Numbered from the stretch's first letter, positions 8,328-19,106 are shown. The stretch: 64,000 nucleotides of DNA from Nodosilinea sp. PGN35 (GCF_029109325.1 NZ_JAQKQJ010000018.1:416609-480608), one strand, 5' to 3'. The notes: generated by a model from the letters alone, not told the origin. A program made the numbers and translations.

Positions 8328-9989
8328 ATGAGTACAACTTTCTACCTCCCACGCAGCCTTGTAAATAAGGACAAAATTTTTACGGAAACGGAGTTGCTCA
8401 CCGCTTCTAATAACATTGTTGTACTGGCGGAACCCGGTGGTGGAAAAACTGATCTTATGAGGAGTCTTGCCCAACAGTTGGGGACTTCTACCGTGACCGC
8501 AAATGTGTTTGCATATATGGGTGCTGATATAGAGAATTGTCCACTCGTGATTGATGCATTTGATGAGTTGGCCAAGGTCGATCAAACGGGTATTAACAGA
8601 CTTCTCGCTAATGCTAGAAAGGCAAACCCAACACATGTCATTATTTCTAGTCGATCTAGTGAGTGGAATAACTCTGATACATACGCTTTTAACAACTTTT
8701 TCGAACACCCGCCTCTGGTAGTTAGGTTGTGCGAGTTTAATGAATCGGAACAGAGGGCGATCTTTGACCATCATGTACCAGGAGAGGATTTTGCTGCGTT
8801 TCAGGCCGAAGTTGCTCGATTCGATTTAGAAACGATTCTCCCAAACCCTCAGTTTCTGAAGTTGTTTGCTGATGCTTATATCGAAAGCGAAAGACACTTT
8901 ACCGACAAACGATCGATTTTTGCACAAGCGGTTGAACGTCTGGCTAAGGAAGTAAACCCCAATGTGGCGAGAAGCAATCTGGCGCTTTCGACCGCTCAAA
9001 AAGTTAACCTAACATCGGAAGTTTTCACCAAGATTTTGTTGTCCGGTGCAGAAGGCGTCTGCACAAGTGCAGCCACTGAAAATCGGATGTATCCATTGCT
9101 TGAGACACTATTTGATGGTGACACTACAGCTAATACAATCCTAGCAACTCGTCTTTTCAAGCCGGGCGATAGTGTGGAGCAGCATCGCCCGGTTCACAGG
9201 ATTGTCGCTGAATACTGTGCAGCGGACTATCTCACCAAACGGATAGCAGATCCAGCAGACCCTCTAACGCTGTCTAAGTGCCTGCCTATTATTGCTCCAA
9301 ATTCCACAGTGCGGGACGAACTACGGGGTCTATTGGGCTGGATGGCAGCGTTAGGCAACAAACCTATTGAGGAACCTGTAATTGAACTTGATCCTTATGC
9401 AGTGCTAGCGAACGGCGATCCCTCCCAGCTTGAGCCTTCGTCAAAGCGCTTGCTTGTGAACCGGCTGAAAGAAATTGAGACACAAGATCCCTACTTTCGA
9501 AGAGGGGATTTCTGGCGGCGGTTCAGCGTTGCAGGATTCTTCACCCAAGATGTTGTGGAAGAGATTAAACCTCTTCTCACAGTTGGAAGCGACGGGCACT
9601 TGCGTGATCTGATCCTTGAGCTTTTGGCGGGCTCACCAGCAATCGAGCCGTTGAGAGATGAATTGCGCAAACTCGCGCTAGCACCAACTGAAAGCGAAAA
9701 CACTCGTTTGTTGGCGCATAGGTATTTGCTCGACATCGACGGTGATTATCATCGTTCTGATTTGGATGTTCTTATTTCTGAGGCGAGTAATACTTCTCTC
9801 AGTATTGTATCCGAGACTATCGTAGCTCTCGGCCCGGAGACATTCGAGCAAGCTTATCTTGCAGAATTTCTTCGTATTTGTTCAAAGCTTTGTGAGCGAC
9901 GTGATGACTCATTAGGTCATCACTACTCCCTAAAACAGTTTATTAACAGTGTAGACCTTCAAATATTGAATGGCTTTTGGATGAATTGA
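8328..9989 (+). CDS. STAND/NACHT-like P-loop NTPase
   Basis: A 553-residue protein. Walker A is EPGGGKT at residues 35-41, Walker B LVIDAFDEL at 73-81, and IISSRSSEW near 107 is a sensor-1-like strand. The order and the short N-terminus fit NACHT/STAND ATPases of prokaryotic defence. Residues after about 330 are helical repeats (LLTVGSDGHLRDLILELL, ALAPTESENTRLLAHRYLL). The stop at 9987-9989 overlaps the next frame by 13 bases and similarity seems to run on without a break, so this may be the N-terminal part of one protein of about 1,340 residues. GC is lower than the core half. Confidence 0.7.
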   Translation: MSTTFYLPRSLVNKDKIFTETELLTASNNIVVLAEPGGGKTDLMRSLAQQLGTSTVTANVFAYMGADIENCPLVIDAFDELAKVDQTGINRLLANARKANPTHVIISSRSSEWNNSDTYAFNNFFEHPPLVVRLCEFNESEQRAIFDHHVPGEDFAAFQAEVARFDLETILPNPQFLKLFADAYIESERHFTDKRSIFAQAVERLAKEVNPNVARSNLALSTAQKVNLTSEVFTKILLSGAEGVCTSAATENRMYPLLETLFDGDTTANTILATRLFKPGDSVEQHRPVHRIVAEYCAADYLTKRIADPADPLTLSKCLPIIAPNSTVRDELRGLLGWMAALGNKPIEEPVIELDPYAVLANGDPSQLEPSSKRLLVNRLKEIETQDPYFRRGDFWRRFSVAGFFTQDVVEEIKPLLTVGSDGHLRDLILELLAGSPAIEPLRDELRKLALAPTESENTRLLAHRYLLDIDGDYHRSDLDVLISEASNTSLSIVSETIVALGPETFEQAYLAEFLRICSKLCERRDDSLGHHYSLKQFINSVDLQILNGFWMN

Positions 9990-12346
9990 TCAAAGACCTA
10001 GCATGCACATGCGGGATGAAGCCTTATGAATGCGACTGCCGAAATGGCATAAGCAAAATTGTTGGAGCAATGTTGGATCGTTACTTCGAATTGGCAGCGC
10101 CTCCCTTTGACCCACTACGGGTTTGGCAATGGGTCGGGAAGCTGAACTTCCACGAGCAAAAAGGTACAGACCAAAGCAAAGCAGTTCAGGTGCTTCAAAA
10201 AGATAATGAACTGCGCCAATGCATTATTGCTCATGTGTTTGGAAAGCTGACTGACCGTGACGAGATTTTCGAGACACAGGATAAATTCGATGGGAACTCT
10301 CATTCTCATAATGGCTTTCGTTTTCGAGAAGATGACTACAAGTTTATAGTCGATTTAGCGTTTGAAACCGAGAACCCAAATTTGTGGGTGAGTTTCATCG
10401 CTAGGCATCAGTACCATCAAAATCAGGCGGCGCGAGGACAGAACGACTTGCGCCGTCATATGCGTGAACAAGCACTGGAAAAACCCTCACTCATGCGAGA
10501 GTGGGCCAAGAATAACAGAGCCGTAGCGCAACGGTTTAAACGGGATAGCTATAGGTGGCGTGTTAGGTATACCCGAAAGATAAAGCGTCGCCGCAGGAAA
10601 CAAAATGAAATACGGGCAGCGAACATCAAGTATGTTCAAAATAACCGAGAGCTTGTCGAAGGTGGCCGCCACTGGGCTTGTCTGGTTCGCTTCGCAGAAC
10701 TTTTACTTACGGCCCCAGACAAAATTGAGTACGAATTGGGCGATGAAGCACTCGTTCGGAATGCGCTTAGAAATTGCCTTAGTTTTATAGCTCCGCATGT
10801 TCCCGACCTGCCTAAACTCGCGGAACTGCAGTGTGCCTCGCAGTATCATCACTCAGAGCCTATACTTTATGCGGCTTGCTTGGAGATTATGCGTGTTAAA
10901 GGCAATCTAGAGGAAGTTGACCTCCGCCTCCTCAGAGCATTGCGTACCAACATTCACAAGAGCTATAGAGCAGTCTCCAGTACAGAGCGTAATGCGCTAT
11001 TCCGGGAAATTGACCGCCTAATCTTTTCTGATAGCAATAGTGCCGAGAAATTTCTTCGGCAGTACGTTGAGCCACAACTTGCACAGTCGGGATGTACTCA
11101 TCCTGAAGTTGAGTTATTGCGTAACGATGATACTTTCGGTCACTTGCGTGCCACGCTATCAATTGAATGGCTTAAGCACTTTCGTAAATTGGAGCTTGGG
11201 CCACTAAATACGCTTTTCGAGATTGCTGCTCAGTATGGCAACCGGGATGACTTGAAAGAAATCATTGCTGAGCGTTGCGAAAAGTTTATGTCCGACTGGC
11301 CCAACCTGACTGAAAATGAAGATATCGAGCGAAAACGCAAGTTCTGGTTGATCCGCGTATGGCATTTCCTCGACAATACACCTAAAGCATGCTGGGACTG
11401 GCTCAAAGCAGATAAAGATACTGTGCTCGTACTCTATGAGCGGTCTAGGCGAATGAGCCCTGGTACTTCTTCCTACTGGCCTAAGCTGACATCAAGCAAG
11501 ATAGAAGCCATTCTGGATGCCTTTATTGATAAATGGCCAAAGGTAGACCTACCGAGCCACTGGGGGACGGGAAGCACCAAAGAAGAGAACGCATACCGCT
11601 TCTTAACCGAAGTAATTTGGTCAATTAGTTCAGATGATCCTGATGACGCTATCCCTGTCCTCAACCGGCTTCTTGCTGATTCGCGCTTCGTTGACCTACA
11701 CAATAACCTGAAGAGCATACATGCCAGTCAAGTACGAAATAAAGCACTCAGGGATTTTAGGCCGCCAACACCAGAGGAAATAGTAAATCTCCTGGATCGC
11801 AATGTAGTGGTGACTGTGGAAGGCTTGCGGCAACTTGTTATCGAAGAACTTCAATACTTCCAGAGAGCTATTGATGGTGGAGAGTTCAACTCCGCAAATC
11901 GTTTTTATGAGAAAGGTGATCGATTAGGCGAAGTGCGCTCTACGGAAATTATTGCTGAGCGTCTCAGTTGGAGGCTTGAGCCGCAAGGCATTTCTGTCGT
12001 GAAGGAGCATGAGCTAAAAGACGCAAACCGGAGCGATTTCACAGTCACCAAAATGATTGGCGGTAAAAGACGATTGCTTGTTACAGAGGTCAAAGGACAG
12101 TGGCATAACGAACTATACACAGCCGCTGCCGCCCAACTGCACGAACGCTACTCAATACATCCAGATGCAGAGCAACAGGGCATTTTCCTTGCAATCTGGT
12201 TTGGCGAAGATGAGAAGGTTGCTGGACGTAAAGTACACGGTATCGGGAGTGCTCAGGAACTTGGAATAAGCATTGAAGCAAGCCTACCGCAATCGCTCAG
12301 AGGGCTTATTGATGTGTTTGTTTTGGATGTATCCAAACCCAAGTAG
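9977..12346 (+). CDS. Helical-repeat protein with C-terminal PD-(D/E)xK nuclease domain
   Basis: The frame is open from TTG 9977; the first ATG is 10016. Residues 10-21 carry a C-x-C-x6-C-x-C cluster (CTCGMKPYECDC), possibly zinc-binding. The middle 500 residues are helical with a very basic patch (YTRKIKRRRRKQNE). The end holds a nuclease-like core: Glu in STEIIAERL (about 655), Asp in RSDFTV (about 685) and EVKGQW (about 703), matching E-D-ExK of PD-(D/E)xK enzymes. It lies -1 to the upstream NTPase frame with 13 bases overlap. Either two coupled genes or one gene with a frameshift. The nuclease would be the effector and the NTPase the sensor (inference). Confidence 0.65.
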   Translation: MDELIKDLACTCGMKPYECDCRNGISKIVGAMLDRYFELAAPPFDPLRVWQWVGKLNFHEQKGTDQSKAVQVLQKDNELRQCIIAHVFGKLTDRDEIFETQDKFDGNSHSHNGFRFREDDYKFIVDLAFETENPNLWVSFIARHQYHQNQAARGQNDLRRHMREQALEKPSLMREWAKNNRAVAQRFKRDSYRWRVRYTRKIKRRRRKQNEIRAANIKYVQNNRELVEGGRHWACLVRFAELLLTAPDKIEYELGDEALVRNALRNCLSFIAPHVPDLPKLAELQCASQYHHSEPILYAACLEIMRVKGNLEEVDLRLLRALRTNIHKSYRAVSSTERNALFREIDRLIFSDSNSAEKFLRQYVEPQLAQSGCTHPEVELLRNDDTFGHLRATLSIEWLKHFRKLELGPLNTLFEIAAQYGNRDDLKEIIAERCEKFMSDWPNLTENEDIERKRKFWLIRVWHFLDNTPKACWDWLKADKDTVLVLYERSRRMSPGTSSYWPKLTSSKIEAILDAFIDKWPKVDLPSHWGTGSTKEENAYRFLTEVIWSISSDDPDDAIPVLNRLLADSRFVDLHNNLKSIHASQVRNKALRDFRPPTPEEIVNLLDRNVVVTVEGLRQLVIEELQYFQRAIDGGEFNSANRFYEKGDRLGEVRSTEIIAERLSWRLEPQGISVVKEHELKDANRSDFTVTKMIGGKRRLLVTEVKGQWHNELYTAAAAQLHERYSIHPDAEQQGIFLAIWFGEDEKVAGRKVHGIGSAQELGISIEASLPQSLRGLIDVFVLDVSKPK

Positions 12347-12555
12347 GAGTTTTTGTCATCTCTCCCTTATGCCCATCAAATGTCCTGTTAGTATAGGTTT
12401 TTGGGTTTACTTTTCGGATCCCAAAGCATTTCAATAGTCCTTGACTTTTACTCTCACAAGATCAGTTCATTTGTATTGATATCTGATAGCGTATTAGCTT
12501 GGGAACCCTGGAGCTTGGATAGCTGGGACAGCATCTAGAGAGGGAAACAGCACCG

Positions 12556-14547
12556 ATGGAATCTGGTGAACAACTCAGCCTGCTGCGTCAAATCGAAGAC
12601 GTTCAGGCAAGACCTGATCTCCAACTGCCTGCCCACGATCGCTTCCCTCACAACCATAATCGCCACACTGTCAAGTCAGTCGTCTTTCCAGACCTGCTGA
12701 ACTCCCAACGCCCCCTCATCATCAGCGGTTACACCTCCCTGAGCATGGTGATCGAGTTTCTGGCCGAATGCCACCAGAAGTTGGCAACCGACGATAACGC
12801 CTTCGATACCATCCAAATCCTGATCGGCAACGAGCCACATCCTACCCAGCGCACCACCTTTCGCCTCAAAGACAGCAACCTGGTTACCGAAGTCCAACGC
12901 TACTGGCTAGAAGAGCGAGGAATCTCCATTTTCCTCTGTGCCAAAGTGATTGTAGCCATCGAACTCCTCCGCAGCGGCAAGGTAGAAGCCCGACTCTCCA
13001 ATCAATCCCGCCCTCTCCATGCCAAGATTTTCCGGGGAGATGAGGCCATTACCCTCGGGTCAAGCAACTTCAGCCAGTCCGGCTTAGAACTCCAACACGA
13101 GGCCAATAGCCGCTACCAGCGGGAAGCAGAGCCCGAGCGCTATCAAGAAGCCTGCCAGATCGCCGAGAGCTACTGGGAGCTAGGGCGAGACTACCAGGCA
13201 GAACTCATCGAACTGCTGGAACTGCTGTTGAGCGTCGTCACCTGGCAGGAAGCCCTAGCTAGAGCCTGTGCCGAACTGCTGGAAGGGGATTGGGCCATCC
13301 GGTATACCCAGGGACTGCAATACAGCGATGAAGCCGCCCTCTGGCCCTCTCAATACCAGGGAATTGCCCACGCCCTGTGGGTGATTGAGAACGTTGGTAG
13401 TGTCCTGGTTGCCGACGCCACCGGTTCTGGCAAAACTAAAACCGGTGCCAATCTAATTCGCAGCGTGATGCAGAAGATGTGGAGTACCGGTCGCATCAAG
13501 ACGGAAATTCCCATCCTGCTGTGCCCGCCTAGCGTCGAAGCATCCTGGCAAGAAGAGTCTCGCCGCTGTGGAGAGAATACCCTCACCTGTTCCCATGGCC
13601 TATTGAGCAACACTACTGAAGACAAGCGAGAGGATGTCTTGCGCCTCATCCGCCGCGCCCAGGTTCTTGCTGTTGATGAAGCCCATCGCTTCTTAAACCT
13701 CAAATCCACCCGGACTCGACAGCTGTTCAACAATATTGCAGACCATGTGCTGCTGTTCACGGCTACCCCCATCAATCGCGGCCCCCTAGACTTAATTGCC
13801 ATTGTTGATTTGCTAGGGGCCGACAACTTTGATGACGACTTGCTAGATACCCTCAGCCGGATTCGACGGCGGCGAGGGGAAGACATTGCCCAGGCCGAGC
13901 TAGAGAAAATCCAACGGGCCATTCAACGCTTTACGGTGCGGCGAACCAAAACGATGCTGAACCGAATGATTGAGGGCAATCCAGAGGCATTCAGAAATAA
14001 GCATGGGGTTCCCTGTCGCTATCCCAAGCACGTCACGGATGTCTATATCTGCGATCGCAATACCGCCACGGCCAATCAAGACCGCCAACTGGCCGCCCAA
14101 ATCCGGGAAACCGCTGCTCAGCTCAAAGGCATCCAGTATGTTCAAAAACCCATAGAAGTACCCGATTTCTATGGCGGAACCCACGAACAATATCTGGAAA
14201 CTCGGCTGAGCAGCGCCGCTGCCCTGGCCATGTATTACGTCATGGCGAGCCTGAGATCCTCCCGAGTCCGTCTGATTGAGTTGATTAGAGGGACGGAATT
14301 TGCCAAGACCTGGGGCAAGATTTCTACCAGGGTCAAAGCTCAAGAGACTGGCAATGTGATCAGCTGCCTACAGGAGAAAGCCGGTAAACCTGCCCAGCAA
14401 ACTCTGGATATTTCAATGCCAGAGTGGCTGACCGATCCAAAGCAGCATGAGCTAGCTAGCCAGGAAGAAATTCGCCTGTATGAGCGCATCGAAGCGGTGG
14501 TCACCAAATGTCGGATGGTCGAGAAGCGGTCAAAGCTAAAAAGCTGA
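12556..14547 (+). pseudogene. PLD-like plus SNF2-type helicase, N-terminal part (frameshifted)
   Basis: Residues about 110-180 form a phospholipase-D-like half-site: PLHAKIFRGD (HxK at about 154-156) followed by GSSNFSQSGL. Residues about 270-480 are the first helicase lobe: DATGSGKT (about 287), VDEAHRFL (about 373), LFTATPINR and FTVRRTKTML. The frame ends at 14547 just after the linker, and the second lobe continues in the -1 frame from 14508. PLD-helicase proteins of this type are common in phage-defence islands. It is called a pseudogene because of the break; sequencing error is possible. Confidence 0.7.
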
Positions 14548-15848
14548 CGGACTTATTGAAAAAACACGGCATCGTCATCGCCTTTGACAAAAGCCTGATT
14601 ACCCTGGCGGACATCCACGATCGCCTGCGTCAGCACCCAGGTTGTGAGGTGATGATCGCGACGGGCACCAGCAAAACGGAAAGAGACAAGGCTAACCGGG
14701 CCTGCCAACTGGGGTCTCAGCGAAAAGGCGTGATTCTGCTCTGCTCCGATGCCATGTCAGAGGGCATCAACCTGCAACAGGCGTCGGCAGTGGTCAACCT
14801 CGATATGCCCACCGTTGTGCGGGTAGCTGAACAACGGATTGGGCGCATTGACCGCATGGACAGCCCCCATCCTCAAATTGAGGTGTTCTTTCCAAAGGAC
14901 AGCGAAGAGTTCATTTTGTCTTCCGACCAGCGGTTTGTGGACCGGATGAGATTTTCCTCGGAGATGCTGGGAGCCAATATTCCTCTGCCGAATGAACTGT
15001 TAACGGGGGAACTACAGCTATCGGACACCATCACCCGCTTAAACGAGGTGATTGAAGCTGACACTCCGGCAGACCAGCTGCTGGATGTGTTTACCCCAGT
15101 GCGATCGCTGGTTGAAGGCGAATCAGCCCTGGTGCAGCGAGATGTTTACGACCGAATGCGAACCAGCGATGCGCGGGTAATTGCCTCGGTGCGGGCACTG
15201 GAACGCAAGCGAATTAGCATTGTATCGGCCCGCCGCCCCTGGGTATTTTTCGCAATCGCAGGGACTGAATGGGGTGCCCCTCGCTGGGTCTACCTGGATA
15301 GCCCCCAGGCCAAACCCGTCACGGATCTGGAGGAGGTCAGCCAGCACCTCCGGAATGTGCTGACCGATGACGTTGATAATTTACCCAAAGACAAGCTAGA
15401 ACAGGCGGCCAGGGTTCTCCAAGACTTCCTGCAACAGCTTCGCCAGACCGAGGTTTTGCTCCTGCCTCGGCGGAAACAACGGGCGCTAGAGGAAATGAAG
15501 TTCATCTTGGGAGAATACCTGGAGCGGGCTAATCTCCAGGGGGATAGCGATCGCGCCAATTTCATCCGGCAGCTCTTAAAACTTCTACAGCCCAACTCCC
15601 AGGAACCCGTAGACCCCGGTAGCTTAGCCGAACGCTGGCTCGACCTGATTCGTCCCATCTGGTATGACTGCCTCAAACAGCAACGGCGGCGGCATGGCCC
15701 CCTCAGGTTGAAAGATATCCGTCAAGAACTGCTGGATAGACCACTGGTGACCCAAGACTTAAAAAAGGCTTTCACAGACATCGATTTGGGATACCTCAAG
15801 CCCCTGGACGAGCGAATTGTCGCGGCGATCGTTGGCGTTGCCTCATGA
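14508..15848 (+). pseudogene. SNF2-type helicase, C-terminal part of the preceding gene
   Basis: This frame begins in the middle of the linker and contains the second lobe of the helicase: KKHGIVIAFDKSLITL, VMIATGTSKTERD, GVILLCSDAMSEGINLQQA, VVNLDMP and EQRIGRIDRMD (motif VI, about residue 107). A C-terminal helical region of some 250 residues follows. There is no start codon in a sensible place, so it is the 3' half of the gene at 12556. One added base near 14510-14545 would join the two. If intact the protein would have about 1,095 residues. Confidence 0.7.
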
Positions 15849-15868
15849 CCGTTGGCTTTCGACTGCTG

Positions 15869-16633
15869 CTACATCTCAACGTCTACAGTCTTCTTGACTA
15901 CCGCCCTTGGCCTACTCCCTAAATCTCGCTGCATAGCCGCGATCGCCTTCTCCGACAGTGACTGTCCTTTCGCTACTTCCCTTGCCACCTCGGTTATCCG
16001 GCTCAAATAGCCCTCTGGTCTCCCCAGCGCCACGGCTGCCCAATGCCACCGCCAGAGTTGACCCAACTCTGAGCGACTCTGCTGCCATCCATCGCCGCCC
16101 CCCTCTGGATTGACCAACACCTCATTCCAGTCCTTGCCCTGGTTCGGCGTCAGTCGCTCAATCCCCGGCACCTGCTGAGCCACCCGCCAGGCCATGGTCT
16201 CCCCCGCCACATCGGCATCAAACGCCGCTGCTACCAGCCCCCCACTCCGTAGCACCGTCTTCAGTGTCTCAACTGGCACCCATCCGGAGCCATCCGTCGA
16301 GAGGTAAATCGATACCCCTTCCTCCGGCCCTCGCTGCGCCCGATCCAGCACCGCTAGCGACATCGTATCGATCGGCGACTCTGCCAGCAGTACACGACTA
16401 ACTGGCCCCTGCCCCGTACCAATCCAAAACCACCCCCGGTCTCTGGCCGAGCCCGGTGCTAACCCGTGAAAATGATTCGCCTCTCCCCATGTTCCTCTCA
16501 AACTGGCCCCAATGACCTCACCCCGACTCCAGGTTTGGGCCTGCAACTCGTGGCGCAGAAATACGGCATTAAAGATCAAGCCCCGCTCATGGAGCCGATC
16601 CACCAAGACCGCTGGTAGCTTGCGGGCTTCCAC
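15869..16633 (-). pseudogene. DUF3991/Toprim plasmid primase, C-terminal part
   Basis: The frame has a Toprim fold: VLLAESPIDTMSLAVLD (conserved Glu) and VAAAFDADVAGETMAWRVA (DxD), then LTPNQGKDWNEVL. It begins at a GTG within what should be YLVEARKLPAVLVDRLHERG, and the missing beginning lies in the other frame up to 17067. The break is next to a five-G run near 16645. These primases are typical of cyanobacterial plasmids and conjugative elements, matching the relaxase remnants at 4850-6993. Confidence 0.7.
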
Positions 16634-17067
16634 CAGATACTCACGCGCCCCCGCCCAGCGATGTTCACTCGGGTAGGCACCTCCAACACCCTGGGTTCTC
16701 GCTCTTCAGTTTGTGCATAGGCCGCTACGTGAGCAGGCCGCTGAGACAAATCTCGGCCCGACAACCACTCCACCGCTTCTTTGAACTCTACCCTCTGCAC
16801 CTGCATCACCAAGTCGATCGCTCCTCGCCCCCCAGCATCCGCCAACCAGTCCATAAACAACGGCCCGCTAATGCTGATGATGTGGTCGCCATTGCGCCAC
16901 TTGTGCTTGTCGTGGCGATCGCATTCCAGCCCCAAATGTGCCGCCACATCCTCCAGATCTGCCCCCCGCAGCTCATCGGCAACTTCTTGCAGCGTCGGCC
17001 CTTGGATAGGTGTTACAGGTTTGGACTGAGGCAGATCGAGGGACGGTAAATCCCGTGAGGGCACCAC
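16576..17067 (-). pseudogene. DUF3991/Toprim plasmid primase, N-terminal part
   Basis: The product includes LEDVAAHLGLECDRHDKHKW, SISGPLFMDWLADAGGRGAI, DLVMQVQRVEFKEAVEWLSG, the N-terminal region of DUF3991/Toprim primases (a DnaG-like beginning without a clear zinc ribbon). After RVNIAGRGRV the frame turns to nonsense and the real continuation (EYLVEARKLPA) is in another frame, next to a G-run. Start taken at GTG 17067. With the gene at 15869 it forms one broken primase of about 395 residues. Confidence 0.65.
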
Positions 17068-17096
17068 TGCCGCCTACTCCTGTTGCCATAGCGGAT

Positions 17097-17921
17097 TTAG
17101 GCCACGACGTGGCCTCCGTCCAGTGGGGTGACCTGTCCGAAACGGTTCCACGTCAAACAAACTCTGCACCTGGAACTCAGGCTCCTCATGCCTGGGGTAT
17201 CAACTACAGCTTCGGGTTCAGGCAGTGATGGTTCCTCTACAACAAGGGCAGGCGGTTGGTGGGGATGAGAGGTGGCGTGCAGCGGATCGTGGATCAGTTC
17301 GCTAAGTTTGGCATCGCCGTCATCATCACTCAGTTCCAGGCATTGCGGAACAGGGGGGACTGTCGTTGAGTTGAACTGAGTCCAGAGGTAGTGCCACAGA
17401 TCTTCGGTTCCCATGGGGGTGACCTGAAGACCCATGCGGGCATTGAGCTGCTGCTCCCAGTGCAGGTAGCCATCGGTAAAGCCCTGAGTGAGAAGCTGAA
17501 CGTAGTACTTTTGTTGGTTTTGCTCCTTCAGTCCCTTGAAGGTGTCGTACTGGGCGACCACCCAGACCAGCAGCTTTTCAACATGGTCGGCACTTTGCTC
17601 TTGCCCCGACCCAAGGGGATAGGTGGCGAAGAGGTAGAGCTGTTTGGGTTGGCGCTGTTTCTCGGTGGTTAAATCGCGGATAGCGCGTTGTTGCGCCAGC
17701 AACAGGAATTGGCTTTCGACGGTATCGAAGAGCTGGGCCAGGGTCGGGTTGGCGTGGGTGGTGATGCTGATGAATAGCAGGATGCCGGTAATGATGCCCA
17801 ACAGCGTCCAGCCGCTGATGCCCCAGAGTTTGACGCGGGCCAGGCTGTTTCCGGCTCTGGACAAGCGACGTTAAAAGAACTGAGGCGCAAAACGCCCCAG
17901 GCGGTTAGATACAAAACTCAT
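17097..17921 (-). pseudogene. Membrane-anchored conjugation-type protein with early stop (VirB4/TraC-like?)
   Basis: An ATG at 17921 has GGAG eight bases upstream and encodes MSFVSNRLGRFAPQFF, then a TAA at 17871-17873, and the same frame continues RRLSRAGNSLARVKLWG. The stop probably replaced a Lys codon. A transmembrane segment follows (GWTLLGIITGILLFISI), then a soluble part resembling the N-terminal region of VirB4/TraC-type ATPases (weak; based on GLQVTPMGTEDLWHYLWTQFN). No ATPase domain follows, so it is also truncated at the 3' end. Family assignment is uncertain; the interruption and the membrane anchor are directly visible. Confidence 0.5.
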
Positions 17922-18401
17922 CTTGCCTACTCCAAATGATGTGGACGTAGGTAGATTGCTCCCTGGCAGATGGAGTAGGACGATTTTCAGCCACGGGTGA
18001 CCGATCGTTGGTCTCGTCACCAAAGGTCAGGCACGGAACTTTATCAGGAACTTAAGATTAGCGACTCAATCTTTATCGCACTTTAACTCAGAAAGTATTA
18101 CTTGGTAATGCCGGGTGAAGCTGCCTGAAAAGTAAAGCAGGCTTTAGATTTTGTTTACATTCTGGTGGTGTCAACCTCTAGCTAGAAGGGTCGACAAGCT
18201 TATGGGGCAAGGCTTTCGCGCCGTGATACTTGCGGCCTGCGGGATTGGCAAAAGTATGAGGAATGCTTGATTAAGGTGATGTGAAGCTGATTAAGGTTTT
18301 ACTTCATCACCTCTAGCATTCTGTAAATCTACATCCCGCTCACTTTCGACCACCTGAGTAGGAGGCTAGGATAGCGGCAGTTGGTCTCGTCACTATCCTT
18401 A
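17922..18401. other. Divergent intergenic region with inverted and direct repeats
   Basis: No gene is seen in these 480 bases between two divergent accessory genes. The region at 18262-18320 is structured (separate entry). A TTTACATTCTGG-type stretch near 18150 is AT-rich. Confidence 0.4.
18262..18320. promoter_or_regulatory. Nested inverted repeat with direct repeats: oriT- or operator-like
   Basis: AATGCT (18262-18267) pairs with AGCATT (18315-18320), and AGGTGATG (18274-18281) pairs with CATCACCT (18305-18312). Between them TGATTAAGGT occurs twice, at 18268 and 18288, exactly 20 bp apart. Such nested repeats occur at relaxase nic regions and at plasmid operators. It lies between the conjugation-like gene and a small DNA-binding-like gene. 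Function inferred only. Confidence 0.45.
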
Positions 18402-18830
18402 ATGGTCAAGTCACCTGTGCCTCACGATAAATCTTCGTCCGATGCCTCAGAAGGCGGATGCCGCCCAACGTTCTACATGACCGCTGAATTGCTGGAGGCA
18501 ATCGAGGCCCAGTGCGCGGCGGAGGGGAATCGTAAGCGATCGCCCTTCCTGGCCGAGATCATGGAACTGCTGCTCACGAGTGACGTGGGGCAACAGCTGC
18601 GAGACGGTGCCCAAAAGCACCGCCGTCCGCTAATTCATGAACTAGAAGCGAATCTAGTTCTGTTCAATGAGCACATCCCGACAGAACGAATTGTGGAGTT
18701 GGCGGAAGCGAGCCAGCGTAACCCAGACCAGATGCTGGTGCGCCTGATTCTGTTAGGCTTGCGGGTTTACGAAAAAGCCATCTCGCGGATGGAATCGGAG
18801 ATCGACGGTGGGCCGGAGGTCGTGTCGTAG
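18402..18830 (+). CDS. Small plasmid-type protein, possibly ribbon-helix-helix/mobilisation accessory
   Basis: ATG 18402 gives 142 residues; the frame is open from 18381. RPTFYMTAELLEAIEAQ resembles the start of ribbon-helix-helix proteins, followed by helical, charged sequence (FLAEIMELLLTSDVGQQL). The position just downstream of a nested inverted repeat and next to relaxase/primase remnants suggests a MobC-like accessory or copy-control protein (inference). No family recognised with certainty. Confidence 0.5.
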   Translation: MVKSPVPHDKSSSDASEGGCRPTFYMTAELLEAIEAQCAAEGNRKRSPFLAEIMELLLTSDVGQQLRDGAQKHRRPLIHELEANLVLFNEHIPTERIVELAEASQRNPDQMLVRLILLGLRVYEKAISRMESEIDGGPEVVS

Positions 18831-19106
18831 CGTTCAACATAGCTTTGATCGTTTCGTCCGCATTCTGTCTGTCAACTCAGTACAAGTGATGTACTGATGA
18901 TATTTGCTACCTAATCGTCGGGTGGCGGAGTGATGGCCTGTTTGCCCCAGGGTCGTAGTCGCTCGTATCACCGCCATCGCACACGCAGGGTTGTTGAACT
19001 GAGATGAAAAACAAGTTTAAGCAACGCTTTGGGGGCAGAGCATCGGGAGCCATTCCCGCTCTTGCTGCTGTGGTCACTATTAGGTCGGTAGCAGGGTAGG
19101 GGCACC

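Noticed and set aside
9975..9989. Programmed -1 frameshift between the NTPase and nuclease
   Set aside because: The T4 run is not a X_XXY_YYZ heptamer in the zero frame; gene overlap or indel is simpler.
17100..17114. GGCCACG-A-CGTGGCC palindrome at the end of the conjugation-type gene
   Set aside because: Short, GC-rich and overlapping the stop; no T-run, and no reason to assign a function.
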